Positions 8,305 to 17,123 of a stretch of 44,307 nucleotides of DNA are shown here, piece by piece. A model generated the notes under the pieces. The model was not told the DNA's origin and made no database searches. It saw only the letters and a program-made list of their open reading frames with translations. Numbering within the stretch: position 1 is the stretch's first letter; the number at the start of each line of letters is the position of its first letter. Where the stretch lies: the NCBI GenBank assembly GCA_003165355.1, contig PLTG01000066.1:519-44825 (forward strand), given 5' to 3'. Origin of the DNA: Candidatus Babelota bacterium. Its GTDB lineage: Bacteria; Babelota; Babeliae; Babelales; Babelaceae. A program made the position numbers and the translations under genes.

Positions 8305-8924
8305 GCGACCTATTGCCTCGAGCGTTGACGGCAGGTGTGTTGACCGGGCTTGTCGGCTATCTTTTTATGGTGCTATCGAGTATCACCTTTGCAACTCTTT
8401 TATGCGCTCTTCTTGTCTATATACTTGTGGCTGAATGGCCCCGCTTTAATGCATGGTGGCTTACTCCGTTCTATCCTGTTGTTCCCTTTCTTGCGCTTGT
8501 CGATCTTTATTTGATGCGTCCTGATGCATGGGCGTGGCTTGTGGTGGTGGTTGCTGCGTATGACACGGGCGGGTATATTTTTGGTAAATTTTTTGGCACA
8601 TTGCCTATTGCGCCTAAAATAAGTTCTGGAAAAACAGTGCAAGGCTTTCTTGGAGGGGTTCTTTTTGCGGGTTTTATAAGCACTTTGTTTGCCTGTTTTT
8701 TGCAAAAAAGCCTTTATTCTGGCACACTTATCACATATTGCATGGGATTATGCATAGGAATTATAGCTTTTTTTGGGGATCTTTTAGAATCCTATTTAAA
8801 GCGAAGAGCCGGACTTAAAGATTCTGGTTATATATTGCCTGGTCATGGCGGGGTACTTGACCGAATCGATGGTCTTTTGCTGGCTGCTTTGGTGATGGAT
8901 ATTTTTTTAACTTTTTTTAGGTGA
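8301..8924 (+). CDS. cdsA: Phosphatidate cytidylyltransferase CdsA
   Basis: CdsA makes CDP-diacylglycerol from phosphatidate and CTP at the inner membrane, the branch point of phospholipid synthesis. The family signature is near-complete at the C-terminus: SYLKRRAGLKDSGYILPGHG (about 167-186) followed by GVLDRIDGLL. VAAYDTGGYIFGKFFG (about 85-100) and SSGKTVQGFLGG (about 108-119) are also characteristic. At 207 residues it is shorter than the roughly 285-residue E. coli enzyme, with a reduced set of N-terminal membrane helices, as in several small genomes. It overlaps yraN by 4 nt and is 3 nt before the next gene. Confidence 0.94.
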   Translation: MSDLLPRALTAGVLTGLVGYLFMVLSSITFATLLCALLVYILVAEWPRFNAWWLTPFYPVVPFLALVDLYLMRPDAWAWLVVVVAAYDTGGYIFGKFFGTLPIAPKISSGKTVQGFLGGVLFAGFISTLFACFLQKSLYSGTLITYCMGLCIGIIAFFGDLLESYLKRRAGLKDSGYILPGHGGVLDRIDGLLLAALVMDIFLTFFR

Positions 8925-8927
8925 TGT

Positions 8928-9647
8928 ATGAAAAATATACTTGTTCTTGCTCTTTTTTGTGGCGCGCCACTTATTGCATCTGAAGCTGATGAAACTTTTT
9001 TCGAAAAAACTGAACTTATTTTTCTTAATATAAAAGAGAAGATCAAGGATCACGATGCCCTTTGTGCGAGGCTTGAAAAAGAGGCAAGAGAAAGAGAAAA
9101 AGAATCCTTCTTTTATATCGGCGATGACAATGAGCAGGGCACTTATGGGCCGGCTCAGTATTATGAATCAGCCAGGCCAGTCGCGACACGAACTCAGTCA
9201 TCCCCAGTCTCTTCTTTAAGAGGTGCTATAGCTGGTTTTTCAAGAAGGCCATCGTTGCCTGCCGAGTTTTCTAGAGATCCAGAATATGATGAACTCTTCG
9301 GTTTTGGCAGTCATGACTCTGAGTATGATACTTTAAGGCCGAGCAGATTAATGCCAGGTGATATCGTAATAACAGAAGATATAAAAGGAATAGCATCACA
9401 GGTAGAAGCCGTAAAAAAAGCAGCGGCTCAAACGGTGAATGAGCAGGCAGAGAGGCAGGCACTTTTAGCTGAATGGAAGGAAGGGATGGCAAAGAAAAAG
9501 CAAGCGCTTGCCACTAGAAAATTTCCGGTGAGCAGGCGAGCTGAGCACGAGAAGTCCGCGATAGTTAAACCTGAACCGGCAATAACCGCTGTTGTTATGA
9601 AAGTAGCGGGGCAACCTAAAAAGACAACTGTGGGATTTGGCATTTAA
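8928..9647 (+). CDS. Exported protein of unknown function
   Basis: I do not recognise a family. The 239-residue product has a short signal peptide (residues 1-18, LVLALFCGAPLIAS) and is then soluble, charged and rich in Arg, Lys and Glu. A low-complexity Ser/Pro/Arg-rich middle (about 80-115) and a helical part (about 150-190, AERQALLAEWKEGMAKKKQ) suggest a partly disordered periplasmic or secreted protein. It sits 3 nt after cdsA and overlaps the next gene by 1 nt (TAATG), so it is expressed with the surrounding operon. A role cannot be assigned. Confidence 0.65.
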   Translation: MKNILVLALFCGAPLIASEADETFFEKTELIFLNIKEKIKDHDALCARLEKEAREREKESFFYIGDDNEQGTYGPAQYYESARPVATRTQSSPVSSLRGAIAGFSRRPSLPAEFSRDPEYDELFGFGSHDSEYDTLRPSRLMPGDIVITEDIKGIASQVEAVKKAAAQTVNEQAERQALLAEWKEGMAKKKQALATRKFPVSRRAEHEKSAIVKPEPAITAVVMKVAGQPKKTTVGFGI

Positions 9648-10327
9648 TGATTAATGAAAGCATCTTTTTATCATCCATTGTCTTTATAGCCTGCAGCACC
9701 GTCTATTCTCTCCATTTAGCACCAGCTGCGCTCATGGCGCTCGTCTGCCTAGAGGTAGTGCTCATGAACCTGTTTGTAACAAAACAGATATTATTATTTG
9801 GGTTTAATGCAACAAGTACTGACGCTCTCGGGATAGGTGCTGTATTGGGCATAAATTTATTGCGAGAATATTGTGGCTCTTCAACAGCGCGGACAACGGT
9901 GATACTCAGTTTTTTTGCGGTAGCTTTTTATACTGTAATAGGGTACATGCAATTGGGCTTTGTTCCGTCGCCCTGGGATACTCAGCATCACCATTTTGTC
10001 GCGATTTTGCAACCGGTTCCCCGTATATTAGCTGCTTCGCTGGTAAGTTATATAACCATAGAATCGCTCGAATATTGGCTCTATGATAAATTATATAAGC
10101 GGCTTAAGGGCCGGTACTTTATTGCACGTAATTACAGCATAGTCTTATTTACGCAACTTTTGGACACGATATTTTTTACGTTTCTCGGGCTTTACGGCAT
10201 CGTAGACAACCTAGGGGAAATTCTGGTAGTAAGTTATGGCATCAAAGTAATAACCATTTTATGTATGACGCCACTTATGGTTATCTGCAAAAAAGTTTTA
10301 GATTGGGCCGGTTATGCTACGTTTTGA
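9647..10327 (+). CDS. yhhQ: Queuosine precursor transporter (YhhQ/QPTR family)
   Basis: A 226-residue protein with about six membrane segments that fits the YhhQ (DUF165) family of inner-membrane transporters for queuosine precursors. Supporting blocks are LEVVLMNLFVTKQILLFG (about 35-52), DALGIGAVLGINLLREYCG (about 59-77), PRILAASLVSYITIESLEYW (about 125-144) and FTQLLDTIFFTFLGLYG (about 168-184). The strongest context is that it overlaps tgt by 14 nt, the enzyme that inserts the imported base into tRNA. No queuosine synthesis gene (queC, queD, queE, queF) is in the window, so salvage is the likely route. The sequence alone does not say whether preQ0, preQ1, queuine or queuosine is carried. 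Confidence 0.85.
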   Translation: MINESIFLSSIVFIACSTVYSLHLAPAALMALVCLEVVLMNLFVTKQILLFGFNATSTDALGIGAVLGINLLREYCGSSTARTTVILSFFAVAFYTVIGYMQLGFVPSPWDTQHHHFVAILQPVPRILAASLVSYITIESLEYWLYDKLYKRLKGRYFIARNYSIVLFTQLLDTIFFTFLGLYGIVDNLGEILVVSYGIKVITILCMTPLMVICKKVLDWAGYATF

Positions 10328-11438
10328 GATTATCCATCAGTCGACCAAGTCACGTGCTCGCGTAGGAAGAATTCATACTGAGCATGGAGTTATTGAAACG
10401 CCTGGCTTTGTACCGGTTGCCACTAATGCGTCGTTAAAATCTCTTACCGCGCAGCAGATCGATGCTCTTGATATTGATCTCATGTTCTGTAATACCTACC
10501 ATTTAATGCTTCACCCGGGTGAAAATGTAGTAGGTGCTGCAGGCGGGTTACATCAGTTTATGAAGCGCTCAAAACCGATTATTACCGATTCTGGCGGGTT
10601 TCAGGTCTTTAGCCTGGCCTATGGCGGCGTGCATCAAGAGCTTAAAAGTGCGGGTACAAAAAAGAATGAGGGCAGCGTTCAAAAAATTTCAGAAGAGGGC
10701 GTGATCTTCAGGTCATACCGTGATGGAAAATTACTGCTGCTAACGCCAGAAACTTCTGTGCAGGCACAAAAAGCTTTGGGCGCTGATATTATTATCCCGC
10801 TTGATGAATTGCCGCCGTTTCATATGGATGCATCAAAGTTAAAACAATCGCTCGAGCGTACCCACCGTTGGGAAAAACGTTCGCTTGAAGAGCACCTGAG
10901 AAATCCGCGCTACCAATCTATGTACGCTGTTATTCATGGCGGAATCGACCCTCAGCTGCGTGCTTACAGCTGCAATTATTTATCACAGTTGCCGTTTGAT
11001 GGCTTTGCTATTGGCGGAAGCTTGGGGCAAAACCGTCAGGATATGATCGAGATGCTTACACTTTTAATGCCGCAATTGCCCTACGACAAACCAAACCATC
11101 TTTTAGGCATTGCTGATTTGCCTTCATTGCATGAGGCGATACCGCTGGGTATCGATACATTTGATAGTTCGCACCCGACCAAATGTGCGCGCCATGGACT
11201 TTTATATACCGCTGCAGGGAATATCACTATTGCTCAAGGCCGTTACAAGCAAGATTTTTCGCCCATTGATGCAACGTGCGATTGTTATGTATGCGCCAAC
11301 CATTCGCGCGCGTATGTGCACCATCTATTTAAGGCACATGAGCTGACCGCGTACACATTAGCAACCATACATAATGTACGGTTCATGGTTAATTATATGA
11401 AAGCAAAGCGTCAATTAATTTTAGAGAATAAAATTTAA
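10314..11438 (+). CDS. tgt: tRNA-guanine transglycosylase Tgt
   Basis: Tgt swaps the wobble guanine of GUN-anticodon tRNAs for a 7-deazaguanine base. The 374-residue product has the catalytic base region TDSGGFQVFSL with D92, the nucleophile region GIDTFDSSHPT with D281, and the zinc site C322-x-C324-x2-C327 with H353. The substrate-pocket loop reads GFAIGGSLGQN (231-240) where preQ1-using enzymes have GGLAVGE. This change, together with the linked transporter, suggests altered base preference, possibly for queuine, as reported for Chlamydia; that is inference. It is the last gene of the plus-strand run, with a 7-bp GC-rich hairpin 12 nt downstream. Confidence 0.96.
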   Translation: MLRFEIIHQSTKSRARVGRIHTEHGVIETPGFVPVATNASLKSLTAQQIDALDIDLMFCNTYHLMLHPGENVVGAAGGLHQFMKRSKPIITDSGGFQVFSLAYGGVHQELKSAGTKKNEGSVQKISEEGVIFRSYRDGKLLLLTPETSVQAQKALGADIIIPLDELPPFHMDASKLKQSLERTHRWEKRSLEEHLRNPRYQSMYAVIHGGIDPQLRAYSCNYLSQLPFDGFAIGGSLGQNRQDMIEMLTLLMPQLPYDKPNHLLGIADLPSLHEAIPLGIDTFDSSHPTKCARHGLLYTAAGNITIAQGRYKQDFSPIDATCDCYVCANHSRAYVHHLFKAHELTAYTLATIHNVRFMVNYMKAKRQLILENKI

Positions 11439-11450
11439 GAACATACTCTA

Positions 11451-11468
11451 TTCTGGCGGGGGCCAGAA
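11451..11468 (+). terminator. Hairpin after tgt
   Basis: TTCTGGC (11451-11457) and GCCAGAA (11462-11468) form a perfect 7-bp stem with a GGGG loop. It lies 12 nt after the tgt stop and 36 nt before the next start. There is no downstream T-tract, so it may be a weak terminator, a transcript-end stabiliser or an attenuating structure for the next gene. Confidence 0.45.
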
Positions 11469-11503
11469 CGAGAATGCATACCACTATAATCGATAGGGAT
11501 TTT

Positions 11504-12007
11504 ATGAATAAACATCTTTTTACACTCGGAATAAGCTTTTTAAGCACGCTCTGTGCACAGGAGATTTACGAGGCACAGGATCTTGTTGAAACTAAACAAA
11601 TATTTGCTGAAACTGAATCGGATCTTTGTATGCTCCCCAACGAACGGATAGTCTCCAAGACACTTTTGGTGAAGGTGAATTCGAAAATGAAGCTGTTTGG
11701 AAAGGACGCATTGAAGCATCTTTATCTTAAGACAATAGTATATGGTTACCAGATCCCTAAAGCTTTAAGTCATGAATTATATGATAAAGGCTGGCTAGCG
11801 AGCAATGGGAACATTATTAGTCATGACGTAGCGGCTATTATTAACAGTGTCGTTGAACCTTGTTCGTATGAGATACGTGAAGTTACACCGATAAAGTCTA
11901 TGATAGAGTTTTCAGCTATACCAGAAGAATTCTTTTATTGTAATATGCTTATACGCAATGAACATAATTCAGCACTCATTCCCCTTGTTGATTTTCAGGG
12001 GAAATAA
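11504..12007 (+). CDS. Exported protein of unknown function
   Basis: A 167-residue protein with a signal peptide (residues 1-19, HLFTLGISFLSTLCAQ) and no family I recognise. The mature part has mixed alpha/beta character, two separated cysteines and no further membrane segment. The ATG at 11504 has an AGGGA motif 8 nt upstream; an in-frame ATG at 11474 would add ten polar residues before the signal peptide and is less likely. Its stop overlaps the start of the following exported gene by 1 nt (TAATG), so the two are a co-expressed pair of likely periplasmic or secreted proteins. Confidence 0.65.
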   Translation: MNKHLFTLGISFLSTLCAQEIYEAQDLVETKQIFAETESDLCMLPNERIVSKTLLVKVNSKMKLFGKDALKHLYLKTIVYGYQIPKALSHELYDKGWLASNGNIISHDVAAIINSVVEPCSYEIREVTPIKSMIEFSAIPEEFFYCNMLIRNEHNSALIPLVDFQGK

Positions 12008-12495
12008 TGAAAGTTTTGATTTTGTTATTAGGCACTCTTTTTTTTATTGATAACATAAGCTCATTTCAAGTTGGCTTTCCGCCCCGTTATCAAGTGCCGA
12101 TGTCTGTGCCTCTTGCTGTGCCAACGCCTGTGAGAAGCGTATCTGACGCCCACGCATCCGCCTGTACTATCACTTTAACAACTGGTCGACAAGTATCTTT
12201 GAAAAGCTTTACTCAGGCGATGGAGCTGTTATACCATGCACAACCTTTTGAAAGAGAGTGCCTATATAGCAGATTAGTGGAAGGCAGCGCGCCATGTTTC
12301 CCGCACAACGATTTTTACAAAGTGGTCATGGAAGCTATTAATGAAGATCGCGACATATGCCGCGTAATTAAAGCATCGCTGAGAAAGAAAAGAGATGTTT
12401 TTGTGCCTCGCGAAAATATTGGAACAAGTATAAGCGTCGGGGGAATTATTGGCAGCGTGCACGTGGTAGACCCTACCGGGAAATGGCGCGATTAA
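12007..12495 (+). CDS. Exported protein of unknown function
   Basis: A 162-residue product with a signal peptide (residues 1-19, VLILLLGTLFFIDNISS), then a Pro/Val-rich linker (about 24-43) and a cysteine-containing domain (ACTITLTTGRQVSLKSF, then CLYSRL, PCFPHNDFY and DICRVI) with four or five Cys that could form disulfides in the periplasm. No known family is recognised. It is translationally coupled to the preceding exported gene, and 107 nt separate it from the pilB-like gene. Confidence 0.62.
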   Translation: MKVLILLLGTLFFIDNISSFQVGFPPRYQVPMSVPLAVPTPVRSVSDAHASACTITLTTGRQVSLKSFTQAMELLYHAQPFERECLYSRLVEGSAPCFPHNDFYKVVMEAINEDRDICRVIKASLRKKRDVFVPRENIGTSISVGGIIGSVHVVDPTGKWRD

Positions 12496-12549
12496 GAAAG
12501 CGCATAAAATACACTCTTTATTCTTGAAGCTCTGGCATCATAAAAAAAA

Positions 12550-12568
12550 GTACGTTAAGCTTAAGTAC
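12550..12568. promoter_or_regulatory. Palindrome upstream of pilB-like gene
   Basis: GTAC-G-TTAAGCTTAA-GTAC: a perfect 10-bp palindrome (12555-12564) flanked by GTAC on both sides, with one extra G on the left. It lies 35 nt before the ATG at 12603, where an operator could control the pilus/TamB genes. It is seen in sequence only; no regulator is known. Confidence 0.3.
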
Positions 12569-12602
12569 CAGTAAGTTTTTTTCTGTAGCATAGGCGGTTG
12601 TT

Positions 12603-14312
12603 ATGATCAAAAAAAGTGTTGTTCAAATTCTTCTTGATAGAAATTTCATCGATAAACAGAAGGCTGATGCACTTGCCGCAGCGTGTGATGAAAAATCGAG
12701 CGCCTTTTTTAAATGCTCCAAAGAGTTTGGCATCGATGAACAACATTTGGCACAGGCTTTAGCAGAAAAATTTGAATGCCCCTATGTCTCAGAAATCACT
12801 GAGCAGATGACCGACCCTGAGGTAATATCTCAAATACCGCTTAAGTTTTTACGCGAGCAGGTGATCATGCCGATTCAATTAGAAGGGCATGCAGGCGTTA
12901 CTCTGGTGAGTGCTAACCCTTTTAATTTTCAACCACTTGACGAGCTGAGCCTCTTATTAAAAATACCCTATGATGTAGCCGTTGCTCCGCAATCGGCCAT
13001 CATTGATGCGATCAATAAATTTTACCCCTACGAAAGTAGTAAAGAGGTTATAGAAGGGCTTGAAGAAGAAAAAGAATTTTCTTCCGATTTAGACTTTGCC
13101 GCCATTAACGAAGAGGATATTCTCGGTATGGCCAGTGAGGCGCCTATTATCAAATTGGTGAATCATATTTTATACCAAGGGGTAAAGCAGGGCGCTTCAG
13201 ATATTCACATAGAACCTTTTGAAAAAGAGTTACGTGTCCGTTACCGCATAGACGGAATCTTATACCCCGGCATTGTACCCCCGAAGCGAGCACAGGCCGC
13301 AATTATTTCCCGTATTAAAATTATGGGGAATATGAACATCGCCGAAAAGCGCCATCCACAGGGCGGCCGTATTCAGATTAAGATTGCCGACAAGGCTATC
13401 GATATTCGTGTTTCCGTGCTCCCAACCGTGTATGGTGAACGAGTGGTAATGCGACTTTTAGATAAAGCTAAAACATTTAAACAACTCGATGAATTGGGAC
13501 TCAGCCAACGTGATTACCGGGTGCTTATACAATCTATTGAGCAACCAAATGGTATTATTCTGGTAACAGGACCTACCGGTTCTGGTAAAACTTCAACTTT
13601 GTACGCAATTTTGAATAAATTGAATAGCCCAGATGTGAATATTGTAACCGTTGAAGACCCGGTCGAATATCAGATGGTCGGTATCGGTCAAGTGCAGGTA
13701 CAGGACAAGATCGGTTTAACCTTTGCAGCAGTATTGCGTGAGATTTTGCGTCAGGACCCCGATATTGTTATGATCGGTGAGACACGTGACCAAGAGACGG
13801 CACAGATAGCTATTCAAGCGTCGCTCACGGGCCATCTGGTTTTGACGACATTACATACCAATAGCGCTGCAGCAAGTATCACACGGCTTATTGATATGGG
13901 TATCGAACCATTTTTAATCGCCTCTTCGTTGGTTGCCATCATGGCGCAACGCTTAGTGCGAAAATTGTGCGAATCGTGCAAGCAGAAATATACGCCAACT
14001 CCTGAGGTACTCAAGCGTATCGGTATATCTGAAAAAGAGGCTCAAAGTATCACCTTTTATAAACCGGTCGGCTGTAAAGATTGTTTACAAAATGGATACA
14101 GTGGCCGAATTCCTCTTTTTGAAATCATGACCATGAGTAATGCTGTAGCGCGGCTTACCATTGAACGTGCTGACACGAAGCTTATCCAGCAGGCAGCTTT
14201 GCAAGATGGTATGACCCTTTTGATTCATGATGGTATTGAAAAGATCAAAAAGGGGATCACCACTATAGAAGAGGTTCTTTCCGTTGCTACCAATCAAGAG
14301 GGTCTCGAGTAA
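12603..14312 (+). CDS. pilB: Type IV pilus / type II secretion assembly ATPase (PilB/GspE)
   Basis: The cytoplasmic hexameric ATPase that powers pilus or pseudopilus assembly. Of 569 residues, the N-terminal part (about 1-150) resembles the MshEN/T2SSE_N domain. The ATPase core has Walker A GPTGSGKT (323-330), the Asp box with EDPVEYQ, Walker B DPDIVMIGE (385-393), the His box LTTLHTN, and a tetracysteine zinc site C456/C459/C491/C494. It overlaps a pseudopilin gene by 1 nt. No PilC/GspF or secretin gene is in the window, so pilus and T2SS cannot be told apart; with comF elsewhere in the window, a DNA-uptake pseudopilus is plausible. Confidence 0.93.
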   Translation: MIKKSVVQILLDRNFIDKQKADALAAACDEKSSAFFKCSKEFGIDEQHLAQALAEKFECPYVSEITEQMTDPEVISQIPLKFLREQVIMPIQLEGHAGVTLVSANPFNFQPLDELSLLLKIPYDVAVAPQSAIIDAINKFYPYESSKEVIEGLEEEKEFSSDLDFAAINEEDILGMASEAPIIKLVNHILYQGVKQGASDIHIEPFEKELRVRYRIDGILYPGIVPPKRAQAAIISRIKIMGNMNIAEKRHPQGGRIQIKIADKAIDIRVSVLPTVYGERVVMRLLDKAKTFKQLDELGLSQRDYRVLIQSIEQPNGIILVTGPTGSGKTSTLYAILNKLNSPDVNIVTVEDPVEYQMVGIGQVQVQDKIGLTFAAVLREILRQDPDIVMIGETRDQETAQIAIQASLTGHLVLTTLHTNSAAASITRLIDMGIEPFLIASSLVAIMAQRLVRKLCESCKQKYTPTPEVLKRIGISEKEAQSITFYKPVGCKDCLQNGYSGRIPLFEIMTMSNAVARLTIERADTKLIQQAALQDGMTLLIHDGIEKIKKGITTIEEVLSVATNQEGLE

Positions 14313-14803
14313 TGCAGCAGGGGTTCATGCTTTTTGAATTAATGGTTGCGCTCTGCTTGATACTTTTTTGTTCCGGTTTGGGGTTCATGGCATATTCATC
14401 GCATAACGGAACTTCGTTCACCCGAAACGCAGCATTAATAAGTCTCTTATTCCAGACGGCTTCAACGCGGGCGCACTGTTTAAAAAAAGAGCAGATCATT
14501 ATTTTTAATCCGCACGACGCGACCATTTTTTTTGATAACCAGCGCTATGAACTGAGCGATGGGTATCGCTTTCAGGTGTTGCCTGATACGTACGGGCCAC
14601 CATCCGCGCCGCATAAACTTGTAACACATCCTATAACGTTTTCAGAAAATAGAGCTCGAGTGCATCCTGATGGCACGCTGCAAGCAGGCACATTGTACAT
14701 AACTCATGGCAATAGACAATATGCGTTAACGACACCCGTTTCCGCATTTTCTCATATACGCGTTTACCGGTATACTCAGAACGTATGGCAAAAATATTGG
14801 TAA
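14312..14803 (+). CDS. Type II pseudopilin / prepilin-like protein (GspH/FimT-like)
   Basis: A 163-residue protein with a classical class III prepilin leader: MQQG followed by FMLFELMVALCLILF, so cleavage after Gly4 leaves Phe at +1 and Glu at +5, as prepilin peptidase requires. The hydrophobic N-helix is followed by a beta-rich globular domain, as in minor pseudopilins of the GspH/FimT type. Its ATG overlaps the stop of the PilB-like ATPase gene, and its end overlaps the TamB-like gene by 19 nt, showing tight co-expression. Probably a minor subunit that primes or tips the pilus. Confidence 0.85.
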   Translation: MQQGFMLFELMVALCLILFCSGLGFMAYSSHNGTSFTRNAALISLLFQTASTRAHCLKKEQIIIFNPHDATIFFDNQRYELSDGYRFQVLPDTYGPPSAPHKLVTHPITFSENRARVHPDGTLQAGTLYITHGNRQYALTTPVSAFSHIRVYRYTQNVWQKYW

Positions 14804-17118
14804 TAATTTTCTCCGGGATACTTGCATGTGCACTGACGATGTCTACGGCACTTATAGTAATAATGCATGACCCTTTGGTGTTCGATTTTTTGGAAACAAA
14901 AATAAATGCGCAAGCAAGCAACGCCTTTGAATGCAAGTTTAATGCACGTATATATCATCTTGATATCCTGCAGGGCAAGCTAATATTAAGTGATGTGGTG
15001 GTAACGTCTGTTAATGATAAGCAATGGTTCTGGACCGCAGACAGTATCGCAGTGATATTTTCCTGGATGCAGCTTTTTAAAAAGGGGGAATTACAACTGA
15101 GAATTTTTTGCGGCGTGCTGCAAATAGAGACGGCTCTGGTTGATAAAAAAATTGCCATCGCTGATCATATCGCCTCGTTCACTCGCGATCGACCCGTTGC
15201 CGTGCCTATTATTCCACTGCTGGTGCAGATACCCAAAGCACATGTTGTGTTGCATATTAATCCTGAGATTACAATCGACTGCACGGTTGCCGGAGCGGTT
15301 GAAGATATTGATGGATGTACCTGTGTTGGGCTGACCCTTTCTAAAGATTCTTTGAGCTATCGCGACCATCCGCTTATAAAAGATCTTGCCCTGCATATAA
15401 AAAAAATCACCCATAAAGTTACCAAAAAAGATATCACAGAATTGCAGGGTACTCTGCAGGTGCGTGATGCCCTGCTCGGTTCATTCTGCCCAGGCAAGCT
15501 TCAAGGGCTATTTACCGACAATACCAAAGAGCTCTCTTTTGTCAGTAGTGATGCAAAGACACAGGCCGTTTTTGTAGATGACGCCCGAGGTAAGCGCGCG
15601 CATATTGAACATGCTTATGGCCATTGCGATCTTATGAGCGATAGTGCTGGTCAGGCTCATATTGTTTACAAACCGATGACTGGCGACTCTTTCGATTTTG
15701 CTTTACAGTATTGTTTGAATCCTGACCACGTAACGCTCGATATCATGGACGACACTAAAAAATCTTTGCATGCGACTCTGTTTTATAACGGAACTTACGT
15801 AGTGAATGGCACAACGGAATTTTTTCATGGGCTTTTACAAAAAATATCTCAAGCGGTGGCGTATGACGACAAAGCTTTTATAAAGTATAGTGATTTTTTG
15901 AATTACAAAGCCCCCATTAAAGTGCATGGCTCGCGCACAGCAAGTGCGTGGCTCTGCGGGGTGGATCTTAGTCAGCTGCAGTTACGGATACCGTTTACCT
16001 ATAACTTTTTGCGCTCGGTGCGCAGTACTGCAATCTTTTCCGGAGGAGACCATGTTTTTCTCAAAAGTACTTTTTTAAAAACTGACCGCGGTACTATTAA
16101 AAGCGCATTAAGCACAGCCATTATAGATGCAGAGCATAAACACATACAATCGGTGCATGTGCCGTTTTGCGTAGAAGATTTTTTTATCAACTACACAAAA
16201 GACTTTTTTGCACAACTTTCAGGAGCCTTTGTCTTTGAATATCTTAAAGATGATCGATCGAAATTGAGCGGAGTGGGCATGATAAAAAAATGTCATATTC
16301 GTAACAATCCCCTTTCAACAAACATGGGTAACGCGCTTGTTTCTGCGACACTTAATGCTTTTGTAAAGCATCCGTACGCCCAGGCAACTGACCTTGAACT
16401 GGTAGTAAAATCACATGAACCGGTTGATATCAAGACAGAATTTTTAAAAGCACGTGCACATGTCGCACTGCAGGTTCTTGGAACGCTTGGTGAGCCGCAA
16501 CTTTATGGTACCATAGAATTGGTAAACGGCACCTTAAACTTTCCCTATAAGCCGCTGGAGATCAGTTACGGAAAAATATTTTTTGTAGATAATCAGCTCG
16601 ATGACCCGACTATCGAACTTTCAGCGAGCGCTACCATTAAAAATTATACTATAACTATGTATGTGCAGGGTACGGCGCGTAACCCGGTGATCACTTTCCA
16701 TTCCCTTCCAAACTTGCAGGAAGAGCAGATCATTAGTCTCTTGCTGGGGGGCTCTCCAGATAGCTCACTATCATTGGTCATGCCGCTTTCATCTATGGGG
16801 TTGGTAGAAAAATTATTGGTGGGAGATTCCCAGGAATCTTCAGGATTGCTCGATTCGTTCAAAAATTGGCTCGGGCCATTGGATAAAGTAAAGATTGTGC
16901 CCCGGTTTAGTGACCAGACAAGCCGAGGGGGGCTGCGCGGCGCGCTTGCCATTGACGTGAGCGAGAACCTCAGCGCACTTATTCAACAAAATTTTAGTTT
17001 ATCTGAAGATACACTTATCGAAGTTGCCTATAAACCGACTGACGAACTTACGGTTCGGGGGATGCGGGATGAGCGGGGAGACCTTGGCGGTGAGATCGAA
17101 GCCCGCTTTACCTGGTGA
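14785..17118 (+). CDS. tamB: TamB-like translocation/assembly module protein (DUF490)
   Basis: TamB-type proteins span the periplasm as a long beta-taco and take part in outer-membrane protein insertion and lipid transport. The 777-residue product starts with an N-terminal membrane anchor (about 3-27, ILVIIFSGILACALTMS) and is beta-rich. The C-terminal region carries the family hallmarks: NGTLNFPYKPLEISYGKIFF, DPTIELSASATI, EEQIISLLLGG and GLRGALAIDVSENLSALIQ, ending in Trp. It is shorter than E. coli TamB (about 1260 residues), implying fewer repeats. It overlaps the pseudopilin gene by 19 nt and ends 5 nt from the convergent hydrolase gene. Confidence 0.88.
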   Translation: MAKILVIIFSGILACALTMSTALIVIMHDPLVFDFLETKINAQASNAFECKFNARIYHLDILQGKLILSDVVVTSVNDKQWFWTADSIAVIFSWMQLFKKGELQLRIFCGVLQIETALVDKKIAIADHIASFTRDRPVAVPIIPLLVQIPKAHVVLHINPEITIDCTVAGAVEDIDGCTCVGLTLSKDSLSYRDHPLIKDLALHIKKITHKVTKKDITELQGTLQVRDALLGSFCPGKLQGLFTDNTKELSFVSSDAKTQAVFVDDARGKRAHIEHAYGHCDLMSDSAGQAHIVYKPMTGDSFDFALQYCLNPDHVTLDIMDDTKKSLHATLFYNGTYVVNGTTEFFHGLLQKISQAVAYDDKAFIKYSDFLNYKAPIKVHGSRTASAWLCGVDLSQLQLRIPFTYNFLRSVRSTAIFSGGDHVFLKSTFLKTDRGTIKSALSTAIIDAEHKHIQSVHVPFCVEDFFINYTKDFFAQLSGAFVFEYLKDDRSKLSGVGMIKKCHIRNNPLSTNMGNALVSATLNAFVKHPYAQATDLELVVKSHEPVDIKTEFLKARAHVALQVLGTLGEPQLYGTIELVNGTLNFPYKPLEISYGKIFFVDNQLDDPTIELSASATIKNYTITMYVQGTARNPVITFHSLPNLQEEQIISLLLGGSPDSSLSLVMPLSSMGLVEKLLVGDSQESSGLLDSFKNWLGPLDKVKIVPRFSDQTSRGGLRGALAIDVSENLSALIQQNFSLSEDTLIEVAYKPTDELTVRGMRDERGDLGGEIEARFTW

Positions 17119-17123
17119 TATAT

